Below, one piece after another: positions 43,883-55,661 of a stretch of 64,000 nucleotides of DNA. This DNA comes from Thalassia testudinum (taxonomy: Eukaryota > Streptophyta > Magnoliopsida > Alismatales > Hydrocharitaceae): the NCBI GenBank assembly GCA_037157565.1, contig JAZHRO010000036.1, positions 17,472,501 through 17,536,500 of the forward strand. The letters run 5' to 3'. The notes beneath the pieces were generated by a model. That model saw nothing but the letters and a program-made list of their open reading frames with translations. It searched no databases and had not been told where the DNA came from. Position 1 is the stretch's first letter; each line of letters opens with the position of its first letter. Made by a program: the position numbers and the translations under genes.

Positions 43883-45853
43883 TCAGAACAAATTCCCTTT
43901 ACGCTTCTGTGTGCATAAATCCTTTAAAAATTTAGCGTAAGCCAGTATGTGTTTGATAGCGTCGAGGAGCAGGATATTGATCTCGACATTCCTGAATATA
44001 TTCAAGAGCTCCTCTTTACTATCAACAGGCTTCTTCTTCCTATGTTTAATCAAAGCCTTAGGTAAAGGAACATGAGTGGAATCAGGTTCTTGAGCCTTGA
44101 TTTCCTCTTCAGAGTTCTTTCTCTCCTCAGGCTCTCCAGGATTTGATAAATCAAAATAGTGTGGTTGTGGATCCTGAGTTTGTTTTCCACTCCTCAAGGT
44201 AACAGAATTAGCAGATGCATACGGGTTTAGGTCTTAGGGAGGGTTAGGAAAGATTGGAGGGGCTTCATTAGCCAGAAACCTTTGATTTGTAGAAGAAGTA
44301 GAAGAGGAAGGACCCTGCTCAACCACTTGAGCATGTGCGTGCGGGTCCCTCTGATTCCCATACCCTGGGGCTTGATTGCCCGAATTCTTGATATTACGCA
44401 GGTTGGGTATGGGTTGAGATGGCAAAGATCTAGGTTGATGAGAATTAGCAATGAACCTAATTTGCAAGTTGTCCAGCAAGGTTTTCATTTGCTGCATGAG
44501 CTGGAGCATAGATCCTTGCATTTCTACCATCTATCAATTCAAATCAGCCTGCCTTACTGGTTGATGGGCATTCCAAGCTAGCTGATTGACCTGATTCGAG
44601 GGCAGCTGAGTGTAAACATGACCCTAACCCATTGATCTTTGTGGAGCATAGTTGCTGGGTCAAAATTGGGTCTACTGCCCCGGGTTCTTCCAAGAGAAGT
44701 TAGGGTGGTTCCTCCAACCTGGATTATAAGCATTGGAGTAAGGGTTAGACCTAATGTTCTCCTATACAACATAGACATGCTCATAAGGTGAGGATGGAGA
44801 GAAAGAAAGGGAGGGATCAGAGAAATTGGGATCAAAGGCCCTAGTTTAGAACCCGTGGGGTTCCAAATAATGCTAGCTCACAGGTTGAGCCGCATCAAGT
44901 TGATTCACGAACTCCTATCCAGAAGGAGTTTGCGATGAATGGAATCTCGAATTCTAGGATTGAGTGGATCAAGAATTTTTCATTGAGTTTCCAGCCATCC
45001 ACTCCTCCATCCTTTTAGTAACCAAGTCCACCTTATCTAGTTTGTTATAAATCAATTCCATATCGAATGAATGAGAGTCGTGGACTTCATTAACATTCGA
45101 TCTAGGTTGTTGGGACAGGCTAAAAGTATCCATGGAGGCATGATTGACCAAATTTTCACTCATCTCTTCAAACAAATCATGCACGCTATCTGCGTCTTTG
45201 TTGAGGAAATTGCCTCCGCAAGAAGCGTCCACATGATTTCTGAGTTGCTCAGTCAACCCGTGGTAGAAGATTTGCACAAGTTGCCATTTCGGTACCTCGT
45301 GATGTGGACACCTCTGCAATAAGTCCTGGAATAGCTCCCAGGCAACTTGAAATTGCTCCCCCGGCCGCTGGGTGAAGGTAGTAATTGCTCGTCTCAGAGC
45401 ATTGGTACATTCGACAAGGAAGAGTTTCTTTAGGAAAGCCAATTTTAGATCATTCCATGTTGCAATTGGCCTTCCTATGGTCCTGTACCAATGAGCGGCT
45501 TTATCCCTAAGAGAGTGGGGAAAGTGCCTCATGATCATCTGCTCTTCATTAACGTGTCATGCCTTGGTGGTCTGGACCAAAGTGGTCAAGTCCTCCAAAT
45601 GCTGAAACGAGTCTTCAGTGCCAAGCCCGTGAAAGTGTTTGATCAAGTTTAATACCTGGGGCTTGATTTCTACGTCTCCGACAGGAATCTGGAAGCTGGG
45701 ATGCTCCTCGTAATTTGAAGGATCATAAAAATCCTTCAAGGGCTAAGCACCCTGCATTCTTTGGAACCATTCTTGCATTCTCTGCATTTGTTCCAGCTGC
45801 CTTTGAAATACCTCTTATGGATTCTAAGGCAGAGGAGGTTGTTGATCAGCCAT
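43883..45853 (-). pseudogene. Element 2 gag
   Basis: ATG at 45853 gives MADQQPPLP, like the gag start of element A. 45739-45557 has FYDPSNYEEHPS and GLGTEDSFQHLEDL; 45538-44969 has the retrotrans_gag core (LRDKAAHWYRTIGRPIATWN, LLQRCPHHEVPKW) and a conserved CGGNFL segment. The NPGWR..HPNF-type motif lies near 44720. 44530-44234 carries a helix and Gln/Pro-rich tail; 44197-43883 is the acidic linker to protease. Stops and frameshifts separate the pieces. Confidence 0.85.
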
Positions 45854-45859
45854 GGGATC

Positions 45860-47160
45860 AATTTGGCCAAAATCCAATCTACGCCTCCTAGAATACTCTA
45901 GTGGTCCTTCCAATCAGGGATTCAATGACCTCCTTCCCAGCATAAACTAAGAAGAGGTCGGAAGGACTGGGGATAAGAACCCTGCAACACAACAAAACAA
46001 GCCTGTCCTTAAGTGGGGTAGCCTAAGGATCTACAAACTCTTAGAATATGTCTTAAGATTATAAACGATTTACCCTACTTGCGTCCAATCAATCCAACAA
46101 GTTAGAAGGAGGGATTGGGGAGAAGGTTCTTCCTTCGCCTTGCACCTCCGATTCCTAGTGTACCCCCCAGCCACGGTCGTTTGATGCTACTCCCCTAGCT
46201 AGACATCAGATTGATTAGTATAAGCAGGTTAATCATAAACAATCTAAGACTAGTCCCGAAGAGTGAATTAGTCCTTAAGGCCAACGTCTACTTGATTTTA
46301 TTTAGGCCTGGGATTGTAGTGCTTATGGAATGTGGTGGGCCCTTAAGATGGGTTGTGCCCTTAATGATTGATTGAATATGTGTAAGTGCATGCACAACTA
46401 GGGTTTTCAAGCAAGATTATTTTTGATGAGTGGATTTTAAGGTTCAAATCTTGCTTAAGTAGCTTTTAGGGTTTGGAAATAGGTTAATTCAATCAAGTTG
46501 TGAGGCAAACCAGATTTTCAAGCATGGGTGAAGATCTTTTTCCTTTTGAAATCAAAAGTAAAGTGGAGTGCCTGATATTGACCTAAATTGAAAACTCTAA
46601 GGGGAAGCTACTTCGTGAGTTGATTTTAGGTTAAGTGGTGCGGCACAAACAACTCAAACAATTGGCCAAAATTACACCACTGAGTTAGGCACACAAAATG
46701 ATTAACCTAGACTGATTGCTACTCTTTTATATGTTGATTTACGTGTACCAGTTCCACAAATCATAATCCAGTTGAGTAGATAAAAATCAATTAGGTTATG
46801 TTCCTTGAATGTGGGTGCATATAGTGTGTATATTTGATTTATCCCACAAGAAATATCTTTTTTTTAATTTTTTTTATATGAGGGTGAGATGAATGTGAGT
46901 GGAAATCCAAGCAACCAAGCTAACCTTAGGATGTATGCAAACACCTAGGTTAATTAGAGTTTGAATTAATGTTGTGAGTTGAAATCTATGGAGGGAGAAG
47001 AATGGGGAGCACTTACAGTTGTCTTCAACTGTACTTTACTTTGATCTACCGCTTGAAGATTCCCTGTTAAGGTACCTGTAAAACAATAGATGAGAAATAA
47101 AGTAAGTTAGAAAATAATAAAGTGCGCAAAATGTAGAAAGAAAATTGAAAATCATTGCCT
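45860..47160 (-). other. Element 2 leader
   Basis: AT-rich non-coding sequence between primer site and gag. No frame of note. Confidence 0.65.
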
Positions 47161-47177
47161 CCCCAGCAACGGTGCCA
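47161..47177 (-). other. Element 2 primer-binding site (tRNA-Asp type)
   Basis: Minus strand TGGCACCGTTGCTGGGG, 3 bp from the LTR: two mismatches to the site of element B, both transitions. Confidence 0.85.
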
Positions 47178-47180
47178 AAA

Positions 47181-48821
47181 TGTTGAGATCGGAAAACTAC
47201 GCGATTGAAGTTGGATTTGAAAACCCATCGTTGTAGTTAGATTTACTAAGCAATCCGTCAATAGATAAATTTAACCGAAATTTGTAAAGAAATTTCAGGT
47301 CGAACACAGGGAGACTACGTCAATCTTAAATCCGTGATTATATATTTTTTTTCTGTATTTTTGTTTGAAAGCGGGATAATTACAAGGGAATATAAACAAT
47401 AAGAGAGTGAGAGAGATAGAGAGAACAATCACTTGATAAAATAATATTATTTTTACAACGAGAAAGCGGGAAATGATTACAACTAAAAGGTGGGAAATTC
47501 TATTCTAGAAAGCGATTAAAAAGAAGGAAGAGAGATATCATCCTCCTCGACGAATGCTTGAAGGACAAGCTAGACGGAGCGACTCCTGATTGACGAAGGA
47601 TGGAGCTGGAAGAAGGAGGATGAAGCAGGAAGAAGTGGGAATGAGGCAGCATGTCGTTGTCGTTGCGGGATCCACTTCCGAAATGGGGGCGAGGAAACTT
47701 GGATTTGGCTCTAGAGGAGCATCTCGGGTGTGGGACAAGCTTCTCTTGAGCTTTGGAGAGGGAGAGAGGTGAAGGAAGGGATGAGAATTTCGTAGGGTAG
47801 GGGTCTCCTTTTAAAGTTGCAAGGATAGGGGGCAATTTAGTCATTACATATTAAAAAGCATTAAAATCAGGTCTTTAGTGATGGATTTATCCATCACTAA
47901 AGGTCTGATTGTGGGCGACGTGCGCACACCGCGCGTGCCTCCTCCTCTCCTGCACCTTAATGCCAAGCGCACGTTCAATGGATCTTAGCTATCCGATCGT
48001 GAGATCAGACGTTTCAGATCGCTTCTCGCCTGCTTCAGCTGCACGTGCCTGCACATGCGATCAGGAGTGAGGTGGTGTGTTTCATTGCGCGTGCGCCAGA
48101 TTGGGAGATTTGGTCTGTCCGCAGTTGATCACGCAGTCGAGATTAAATGTGCGTGCACCTCTGATCATGAGTCGAACCCATGCCTCATGCTTGCGCAAGG
48201 GCACTCGACCGCTTCACTACGACTGCTTCTTCATTGCGTTTACGTTTTAAGCGCGCACGCTCGTGGCCATTGGATCAAGATCCAACGGCCTAGATCTTGC
48301 CTTGCCCACACCTTCAGAGGATGAGAAGCGATGCTGCGGCCGATTTGAGTGGCTGTGATGGCGCCACGTGGTGCCATCATGCCCGTCCACCTTCTGTGAC
48401 ATGTAGAAGGTGCCACGGCTATCGGATTGAGCCAATTTTCACGCCGTTAGGATTTGATCATCAATCCAAACCCATCCGTGTGGTTGGATTTGTTGTCTGA
48501 AGTGTAGTTTGGCACCATCTTGGCCCTTGATCTCTAGGCTTCCTCGGACTATATTTGGTGCTACGGATGTCCGATCAGGGCGATCTTGGAGTCATTGAAC
48601 TCCCGTCGTCACCCTGATCAGATTCGTATAATTGGATCTTCCATCCGAAGCCCTGATTAAAGATCACCTTGTCCCTGGTCATAAAAGGAGACAATTACTA
48701 TACAATTTGACCAAAATGCATGATTATGCATGTTATGCAATATTTACAATGCATGATGCTAATATGACAATAACAACATGCATTAATAGACTTTTTTGGC
48801 TATTTAGATGTATCCACATCA
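47181..48821 (-). repeat. Element 2 5' LTR
   Basis: From TGTTGAGATCGG to CCACATCA, 1641 bp. On the minus strand a weak TATA-like box (TTTAAAAGGAG, 47806-47816) is in the position of the clear one in the related solo LTR (54064-54073). The small open frames here are not credible genes. Confidence 0.88.
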
Positions 48822-48978
48822 CAGGAAAAGTGCCTTGACTTTACATTAGTTTAAGACTTCTGATGATGAAGTCAGACGTCTAATAAAGATCGGCCAATAC
48901 TTACCCATCAGTTTCAACCACTCGCGATGTTCGCGAGTGGTTGGAGAAGTCGGCGGCAGGCGGAAGAAACTGGGGGAC
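48822..48978. other. Short host segment between element 2 and element 3
   Basis: About 157 bp. It contains TCAGACGTCTAA and a perfect 13-bp-arm hairpin. Because element 3 is flanked by GGGAC on both sides, this segment was once continuous with 59613 onward and probably belongs to the LTR of element 5. Confidence 0.5.
48915..48943. repeat. Perfect hairpin, 13-bp arms
   Basis: CAACCACTCGCGA, TGT, TCGCGAGTGGTTG: fully paired arms with a three-base loop and two CpG-rich TCGCGA cores. Confidence 0.9.
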
Positions 48979-50791
48979 TGATTGCGCAGCAATCATAGGT
49001 TTTAATTGACCTAAATTAGGTTAGGACTTAGCATAAGTTAGGATAATTCATGCATGCATAAGCATTACTAGCACCTTTACTACTTTCTTTTAGCAATGCA
49101 AAAAATAATGCTATAATGTACTGATTAGGTGCATTATGTCAATTGCAGGTAATAAGCTGATCAGAAGCTAGATCTGAAGAATAAAGAATAACTGGTGTTG
49201 CAGCAGAGCTGGAGCGGAAGACCTAGATTAGATGTAGTAGATAATAATGTAAGGGAGTTAAGGTATGCTATTATATTAGGTAGGAATAAAGCAATAAATT
49301 GTGAAAAACTTAGGTCCATCCTAGCCCTAGGAAAGCCTAGAAGCTTCCCCAAGACTTAGCCACCCTTAGATTAGGTCACCTCACCCTAGGAAACCTTAAA
49401 ACCATAATTCCAACCTCTATCTAGACATCTAGAACCCTTAGCCAACTCCTACACACCTTAAACCCACTTCTGCAGTGTTATTGATGTCCAGACACTTGGT
49501 CAGATGTCCAATTTCTACAGAATACCCAAGATAGAACCTAGAATCCCTCCTGACTCTGATTGGATGCCCAGACAATAAGTCTGGACTTCTGATTTTTCAT
49601 TATAAGACGTCTGATAACTTTATTGGACATCCAGAACTACCCTCCAGACTTTGTTTCAAGATTCAAGCCTTGATCTTGGATCTCTAGCTCCCTAAACCCA
49701 ATTCTAACCCCGTAGGAACCTAAATTAAGGTGCCCTAACCCTAGTACATCACCTCTAGACCTCCCTAAGGACCTAACTATGTCCTCACTAAACCTAATTG
49801 ACTTGGATAATGGTCAATTAGCCTAGCTAGAGTTCTCTATAACTCTCTACCATGTGTTGTTGCCTTGGTTGCTAAAAATAGCAACCAAGATGCATTCAAT
49901 TTTTAAATCCACCAAATGTGGATCGAAAAACCACCCATCCATGCACTCTCTCCCTCTCCCATGGGCTCCCACTATAGGCATCTCTAGAGAATTCTGTAAC
50001 TCTCTAGAGAGCTTCCCTTAGGTCTATAAAAAGACCTAAGGGGTGGCCATTTGGTCCATCTTGGTCTCTTGGCTTCATTCCACCTCCATTACTTCACCTC
50101 CATCTCCAAGAGCACAACATGGCATCTCCATCACCTCCATGCTAGGCCTAGATCACCTCCAACCTCTCTCCAAGGGCCGTTCTACCCACCATTGGCTGCC
50201 CCTCTTTCTCTTCTCACCCATTCAAAGGCCAACAGAGCCCACCTCTAAATGCCCTTCATTCTGTTAGCTAGATAAGTAGCGTAGTTCTTCATAGATTTAT
50301 TGCTTTAATTACTGCTTAGTAGTGTAGCTCCTTACTTCTCCCCCAATGATGCATGCATAATCCCCCGTAGGTTCATGTATGCAGTCGTTTTCTGTTAGCT
50401 GTTAGTTTTTACATTCCCTGTACAAGCATTCTACTACCGGTGCTCTACAACTCTGTTATCATCATCTTTATATATATATGTGTTGAAAATCACCATGTGC
50501 CTGATTACCATCTTTTGGTGTGATTAAAGTTGCATGCTTTCAATTTCTAATATTCTGGCAATAGCATGTCGTGCATCAATACGTACTTAGCATAAATCGA
50601 CATGTGATTTTGAATAAGTAAAGCGAGCGAGATCGATTTTTAAGTTGCATTTCCAAAATGCCTCCTAGAGATGAATGACCAGGACTCCAAGTCTACTTAT
50701 CTTTATAAATTATTTCTGACGAGTGTTTTCACGTACTATACTATGACGAGATCTCTATTTTTGAAACGTGAACGAGAATCACCTCCTGTCA
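48979..50791 (+). repeat. Element 3 5' LTR
   Basis: Begins TGATTGCGCAGCAATC, ends CCTCCTGTCA. It contains GACRTCT-type motifs (49425-49645) and a TATA box in a hairpin (50017-50040). It lacks about 300 bp present in the 3' LTR (58645-58944). Frames 50043-50267 and 50051-50248 are non-genic. Confidence 0.9.
50017..50040 (+). promoter_or_regulatory. TATA box within a perfect inverted repeat
   Basis: CTTAGGTCT ATAAAA AGACCTAAG: 9-bp arms enclosing a TATA core. Presumed U3 promoter of element 3. The other LTR has lost this segment. Confidence 0.6.
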
Positions 50792-50793
50792 AA

Positions 50794-50810
50794 TGGCACC
50801 GTTACTAGGA
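50794..50810 (+). other. Element 3 primer-binding site
   Basis: TGGCACCGTTACTAGGA, two bases after the LTR: the tRNA-Asp type with about five mismatches to the element B site. Confidence 0.7.
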
Positions 50811-52428
50811 GGCAATGTCATTTTTTATTTTTATCTCTAGAATTATCACTGATAAATCTTCCTTTGCTTGTCTTTTGATGTGCAGGAAAACAGGGAAAAA
50901 CAGGATCTGCACACACGAGTGCGGAAAAAAATACTAGGTGCACATCATATCTTTCTTAGTCTAGGTTTGATTTGAACCTTAGGTTAGATTTCCTTCTAGC
51001 AATTTCATTTTAAAAAAAAAAGCCAATTTATTTTCGTGAAAAAAAATAAAAAAAAAATTAGGTAGTTAGAATAGGTTTCCCTTTTTGAAACTTAGGATTA
51101 ATTAGTTATTTTTGAAAATAAAGTAAGAAAAAGAAAAGAAAATTTGAAAATCTTCTGAAAAAATTCTTTTAAAAAAAAAAAATCATTCTGGTGGAATGTT
51201 TGAATTTCAAATTCAAACACCTTTTCAAAAGCTTTCCCACCATTCTCTGATTTTCGGCCATACTTCAAATTCCGATTTAAAAATTCAATTACCGAAAAAT
51301 TAATGAGCAAAAAATTATGAAATTCACACTAGACCTCCATTTTTAAACCACCTTTCAAACGACACTATTCATTTGAAAATATTTTAAGTACAAAATTTTT
51401 AAAAATTCACGAAGTGCAAGGGGGTCAAACTGACCCAAATTTGAAAATTTTCAAAATTCAAAAAGCAATTTCGAGTAATCCATGAATCTGTTTTGACTAA
51501 AAATAATGGGGTTTGAAATCTGATCTCATTTTCTTTAATTTCCATATTTGTCCCAAATTTTTGAAGGTCATTTGATACTGTTTCAAAGTAGAGAACTGAC
51601 CAGGGGTCAAAATTCCATATCTGACCCCCTAACATTTAAAATTCTCTAGAAATTCGGTTGAAACAGTGAAAATTATAAAAAAATATTCTTTGAAAATAAA
51701 ATTTATTTGCCAAATTTCAACCTATTTGGGTTCAAATTTTCTACAGAGAAGTATTTTATTTCATGGTCTGCTAGAAAGATATAAAACCTAGAATTGCATG
51801 AACCCGAGGTTATACCTTTAGGGTTACATTCTAGAGAGCACATTTGGGCTAACCTAGACTTAGTCAAGTCTAGTGTTTAGTCAGTGAGCTTGGTCACCTT
51901 GTGGGCCACTCACCATAAACCCCAACAGAAGAAAAACACATTGAAATTAATTTTAAAACACGTAAGCAAACCTGAATTCGTTGTCGTACTACTGGGTGGC
52001 TTCAACCTCTCTTGCCGAACCTAGTGACTAAGTTTGTGGGGCAGTGTCAAATGACCATGGCTCGGGGGTAACGGAACCAGAGGTGTGAGTCGAAGGAAGA
52101 ACCTTGCCCTCAGTCCCCTCATAACCAGGCTAGCTGGGTTAGCTTGAGTGGCGGGAATTACTTTCAGTTGATTGAACAACAAATTTTCTCTTCAGGAATT
52201 AGAATTTTAAATCAAAAATATGGCCATTTGATCATAAGGACCATCTGATTAATAGGGCCTTAGCATTATCTAGCTGGCTACACCAGCCTAGGGGTTGGTT
52301 GGTGCATGTGAGGAAGGAGGTCACTCAAACCTCAATTGGTTGGACCTTGGGAGCTGCTCCCAAGGAGGTGAGTCACTTCACCCGGGCCATCTTCTCCCTC
52401 ACCCTCTTCTTCTATCTGCTCAGCTGCA
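50811..52428 (+). other. Element 3 leader
   Basis: AT-rich, no frame of note. A-runs at 51010-51060 and 51170-51182. The last part resembles the leader of element A. Confidence 0.65.
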
Positions 52429-53395
52429 ATGGCTAACCCTGGATCTGGACCTAATCAGGATCTAGAAGAGATGGATCCACAAGCTTATCTGAGAGCCCAA
52501 GTCATTGAATTAGCTCAACCTTGGGATCAAAACCCAAGGTGGCAAAGATGACTTTTCACTTCGCCTAATCCTTCTCCTCAAGTTACTGAAATGGTTAACC
52601 CATATCCTAACCCTGGATATTATGACCCATACCAACCGGTCCCTCAAAGGACCGCATTTTATAACCCAGGATATAGATTTCATACAATTACTTCTCACCC
52701 ATGGAATATGGGTAGACCTAATTCACCCCCTAGAACCCCTGAAGAACTACTAGTGCATGTGCGACTACATTATAGAATACAGAGAGCCATAGCTAGCGCT
52801 AAGCAGAAGGTCACATTCTATCTAAACGAAATCTAAGCTACCACTAATCCAAACCAAAGATGAAGCTGGATTCCGTATCAAGTAGCTTTGATGGAGCTCC
52901 TTCAGGGAACAGCAGGATAACAAGGCTAATTGGACAAAATCGAGAAACTCAAGAACTACTGCTTTTGAGATATCAAGTGGAAAATAGCCTTGAAGACCTC
53001 GAAGAATCTGAAATGAATATGCCGGAAGAACACACAGGAGATTCTTGGGGGCAGATTCTCGAAATTGATTAAGGGGAAGAAGAATCTAGCTTGGATATGA
53101 GACAGGAGCAAGAAGTATTTCGAATGGGTTCATCTGAGAAATCCATTAAAGAAACTGAGGAGGAAAGGACTGATATCTCCAGGACTGAGCGACAATCAGA
53201 TTATCCTGAATCTTGGGAGATACCCCTTGGGTTAGATAACCCAACCGAGATAAGGGAAGTAGATCTACTTCAGAATATGGATCTTGAGGCAAACATTACA
53301 TGTGACACTACTAATCAATCTAGGCCACTTCCCATTGTAGGTGAACCTGTGCTAGAGCCAACATCTTATGATCTGCACTCTTCTTCTTTCACCTA

Positions 53396-55086
53396 TGTTG
53401 AATGTCGGGTTGCTAAGCTAACGTGTTTTGTTTTGAAAAACCTGTCGTCGTAGTATGAAAGCGAAGAACTCATGTTCAATAAATGAAATTTATACCGGAA
53501 TAAAAATCCCAGGTCGAACGCAGGGAGGCGGATGTTTGATTTAAAAAATTTACGTTTGTTTTATTTGTCACGAAATAATTCAATTGATTAGAACTATCTA
53601 ACTATTTACAATAAATAGAAAAGAGAGAGAGAGAATAAGAAAGAGAGAGAATATTACAAACAAAAACCAAAACAAGATGTAGAATAAACATGGAATTTCA
53701 TCATCAGAATGATTATTCATTACACTAGAAAGTAGGAAAATGATTACACTAGAAAGCAGTAAATCTACTCTAGAAAGCATTAAAAGAATGGAGAGAGAAA
53801 TATCCTCCTCGATGGTCGCTTGGAGGACGAGCCGGACGGGACGACGCCTGGACGAAGGAGGATGGAGCAGGACGAAGGAGGACGAAGTGGAAGAACGGGA
53901 ACGAGGCAGCACATCGTCGTTGTCGCAGGATCCGCTTCTGAAAGGGGATGAAAATTTGACTTTATCTCGCGAGAAGCATCCCAGGTGTGGGACAAGCTTC
54001 TCTTGAGCTTTGGAGAGGGAGAGAAGAGAAGGAAGGGATGAGAATTTCGTATGGAGGGGGTCTCCTTTTATAGTTGCAAGGAGTGGGGGCAATTTGGTCA
54101 TTACAACTCTAAAAACATTAATTCAGAACCTTTAGTGACGGATAAAACCGTCACTAAAGGTCTAAATGTGGTCGACGTGGGCTACGTGCGCCCTACTGCT
54201 CACCTCCTCGCACGTGTAACGCGCACGTCCAGCCTCTCTCAGCTGTCCGATCACGAGATCGAACGGCTTAGATCGCACTACCGCCCACCTCCTTTGCGTG
54301 CCCGCCCACGTGCAATTCCGCGTGAGGTGCGGCATGCAATAGCACGTGTGCCCAATCAGGCGATCTGGGCCATCCACAGCTGATCAAGCGGTCGCATTTA
54401 ATTGCGCACGCACTGTAGATCGCGAGTCGAACTCGCATCCTGTGATCGCGCAACGACTCGCAACCGCTGCGCTGCGCGGTGGAATGTGTCACGCGGATGA
54501 AATCAAGCACGTGCATCCACAGTCCTTGGATCAAGATCCAACGGCCCAGATCGCACGTTGGATTTCCTTTGGAGAGGTAGCGGCGGTCTTGAGGGCCAGT
54601 TGGATGGCTGAGATGGTACCACGTGGTGCCATCTTGGTCGTCCATCTTCTGGATGATGTAGATGGTGCCACGAGTGTCGGATTGAGTCGATTTTCGCGTC
54701 GTTAGGCTGTGATCATCGATCCAAATCCATCCGTGTGGTTGGATTTGTCGTTTGAAGTGTGGATTCACACCATCTTGGCCCTTGATCTTCTAGGGTTCCC
54801 CAGTCATTATCTAATGCTATAGATGTCAGATTAGGGTGATCTTGGAGTCGTTGAACTCCAATCGTCGCCCTGATCACATCTGTATCGTTGGATCCTTAAT
54901 CCGAGGCCCCGATAAAAAGTTTGCCCTATCCCTGAACATAAAAGGAGACAATTAACCTCCATTTTATTCAAACTACTCTAAATGCAAGATGATGCATGTT
55001 ATGTAATATTTATAGCATGCAATGCAATCCTATGCTTAAGAACATGCATAAATAGACCTCTTAAGTAGTGTAAACATGTTACATCA
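53396..55086 (-). repeat. Solo LTR of the element 2 family, nested in element 3
   Basis: 1691 bp from TGTTGAATG to GTTACATCA with the target duplication ACCTA on both sides (53391-53395 and 55087-55091). It matches the element 2 LTR along its length (for instance the AGGTCGAAC.CAGGGAG segment and the TTAGTGA.GGAT..A.CC.TCACTAAAGGTCT segment), in the same orientation. No internal sequence remains, so it arose by recombination between two LTRs. Confidence 0.92.
54064..54073 (-). promoter_or_regulatory. TATA box in the nested solo LTR
   Basis: Minus strand CTATAAAAGG, followed by AGA. It is in the same place as the weaker box in the element 2 LTR. Confidence 0.5.
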
Positions 55087-55661
55087 ACCTACATACCTAA
55101 TTCGGATGTTAGAGATTCTAAAATGACACTTTCTATCCCTGATCCTAACATCCAAAGACCAGAAGTAACTATGGATGTTTTGACCGAAGAAATGGATATG
55201 CCACCTGAGGCAGGAATTACTGAGGAGCCCAACGCATACGAGGGTGAAGCTTTGAGCAGAATGAGCTGGGGATGCACCTACTATCCTAGTCAATCTAATG
55301 GATGGCTCGACTCGAGCCTGAAGAGTCAGCCTCTGATGAGTCAGAGATGAGTACTGATGAGGACAAAGTGATTTCGGAAGAGGATTTCAGTGACCTCCCC
55401 ACTGATCTTTTACTTTCACGGATACCCCCATATGATCCAGAGCCTAGAGAGGGCATGATCTTTGATGTCAATTATCGTTATGAGGATCCCTATGACTCAT
55501 ATTTTGGTTCTGAGATACATGTTGATCTACTCCCTCAGCAACTTCCTGCTGAATTGTGGGACATGATAAATCAGCTGAATCAACATCATGATTGCCTCTC
55601 TGATTATCCTCTATTTTCTACCACTACTTCACACTTTCTTATAGCTAGACTTTTGGAGTAG

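Larger units (their letters stand above)
38312..48821 (-). mobile_element. Element 2: Athila-like Ty3/gypsy retrotransposon with truncated 3' LTR
   Basis: On the minus strand: complete 5' LTR (47181-48821), tRNA-Asp-type primer site, gag, protease, RT, RNase H, integrase, 3' non-coding region with two purine tracts, and a 3' LTR cut short (only 38312-38916 aligns with 48226-48821). About 1 kb of the 3' LTR and the outer target duplication are gone, so a post-insertion deletion removed the left end. Coding regions carry stops and lost catalytic residues. Related in sequence to element B but with different LTRs. Confidence 0.9.
52429..55661 (+). pseudogene. Element 3 acid-rich reading frame, interrupted by a solo LTR
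   Basis: It starts at ATG 52429 (MANPGSGPNQDLEEMD). One TGA at 52549 and a frame change near 52840 precede a long acidic stretch (52860-53395, one internal TAA) that runs straight into the solo LTR. With the LTR and one target copy discounted, the frame resumes at 55092 without a shift and ends at 55661 after one more frameshift near 55320. Features: Pro/Tyr-rich N-terminal part (MVNPYPNPGYYDPYQPVP), a short helix, then Glu/Asp/Ser-rich sequence. No capsid core, zinc knuckle or enzyme motif is recognised. It could be a highly diverged gag or an unrelated protein. Confidence 0.55.

Noticed and set aside
48055..48500. Frames in the element 2 LTR (also 54051-54768 in the solo LTR)
   Set aside because: Open on both strands, and they differ between the two LTR copies.
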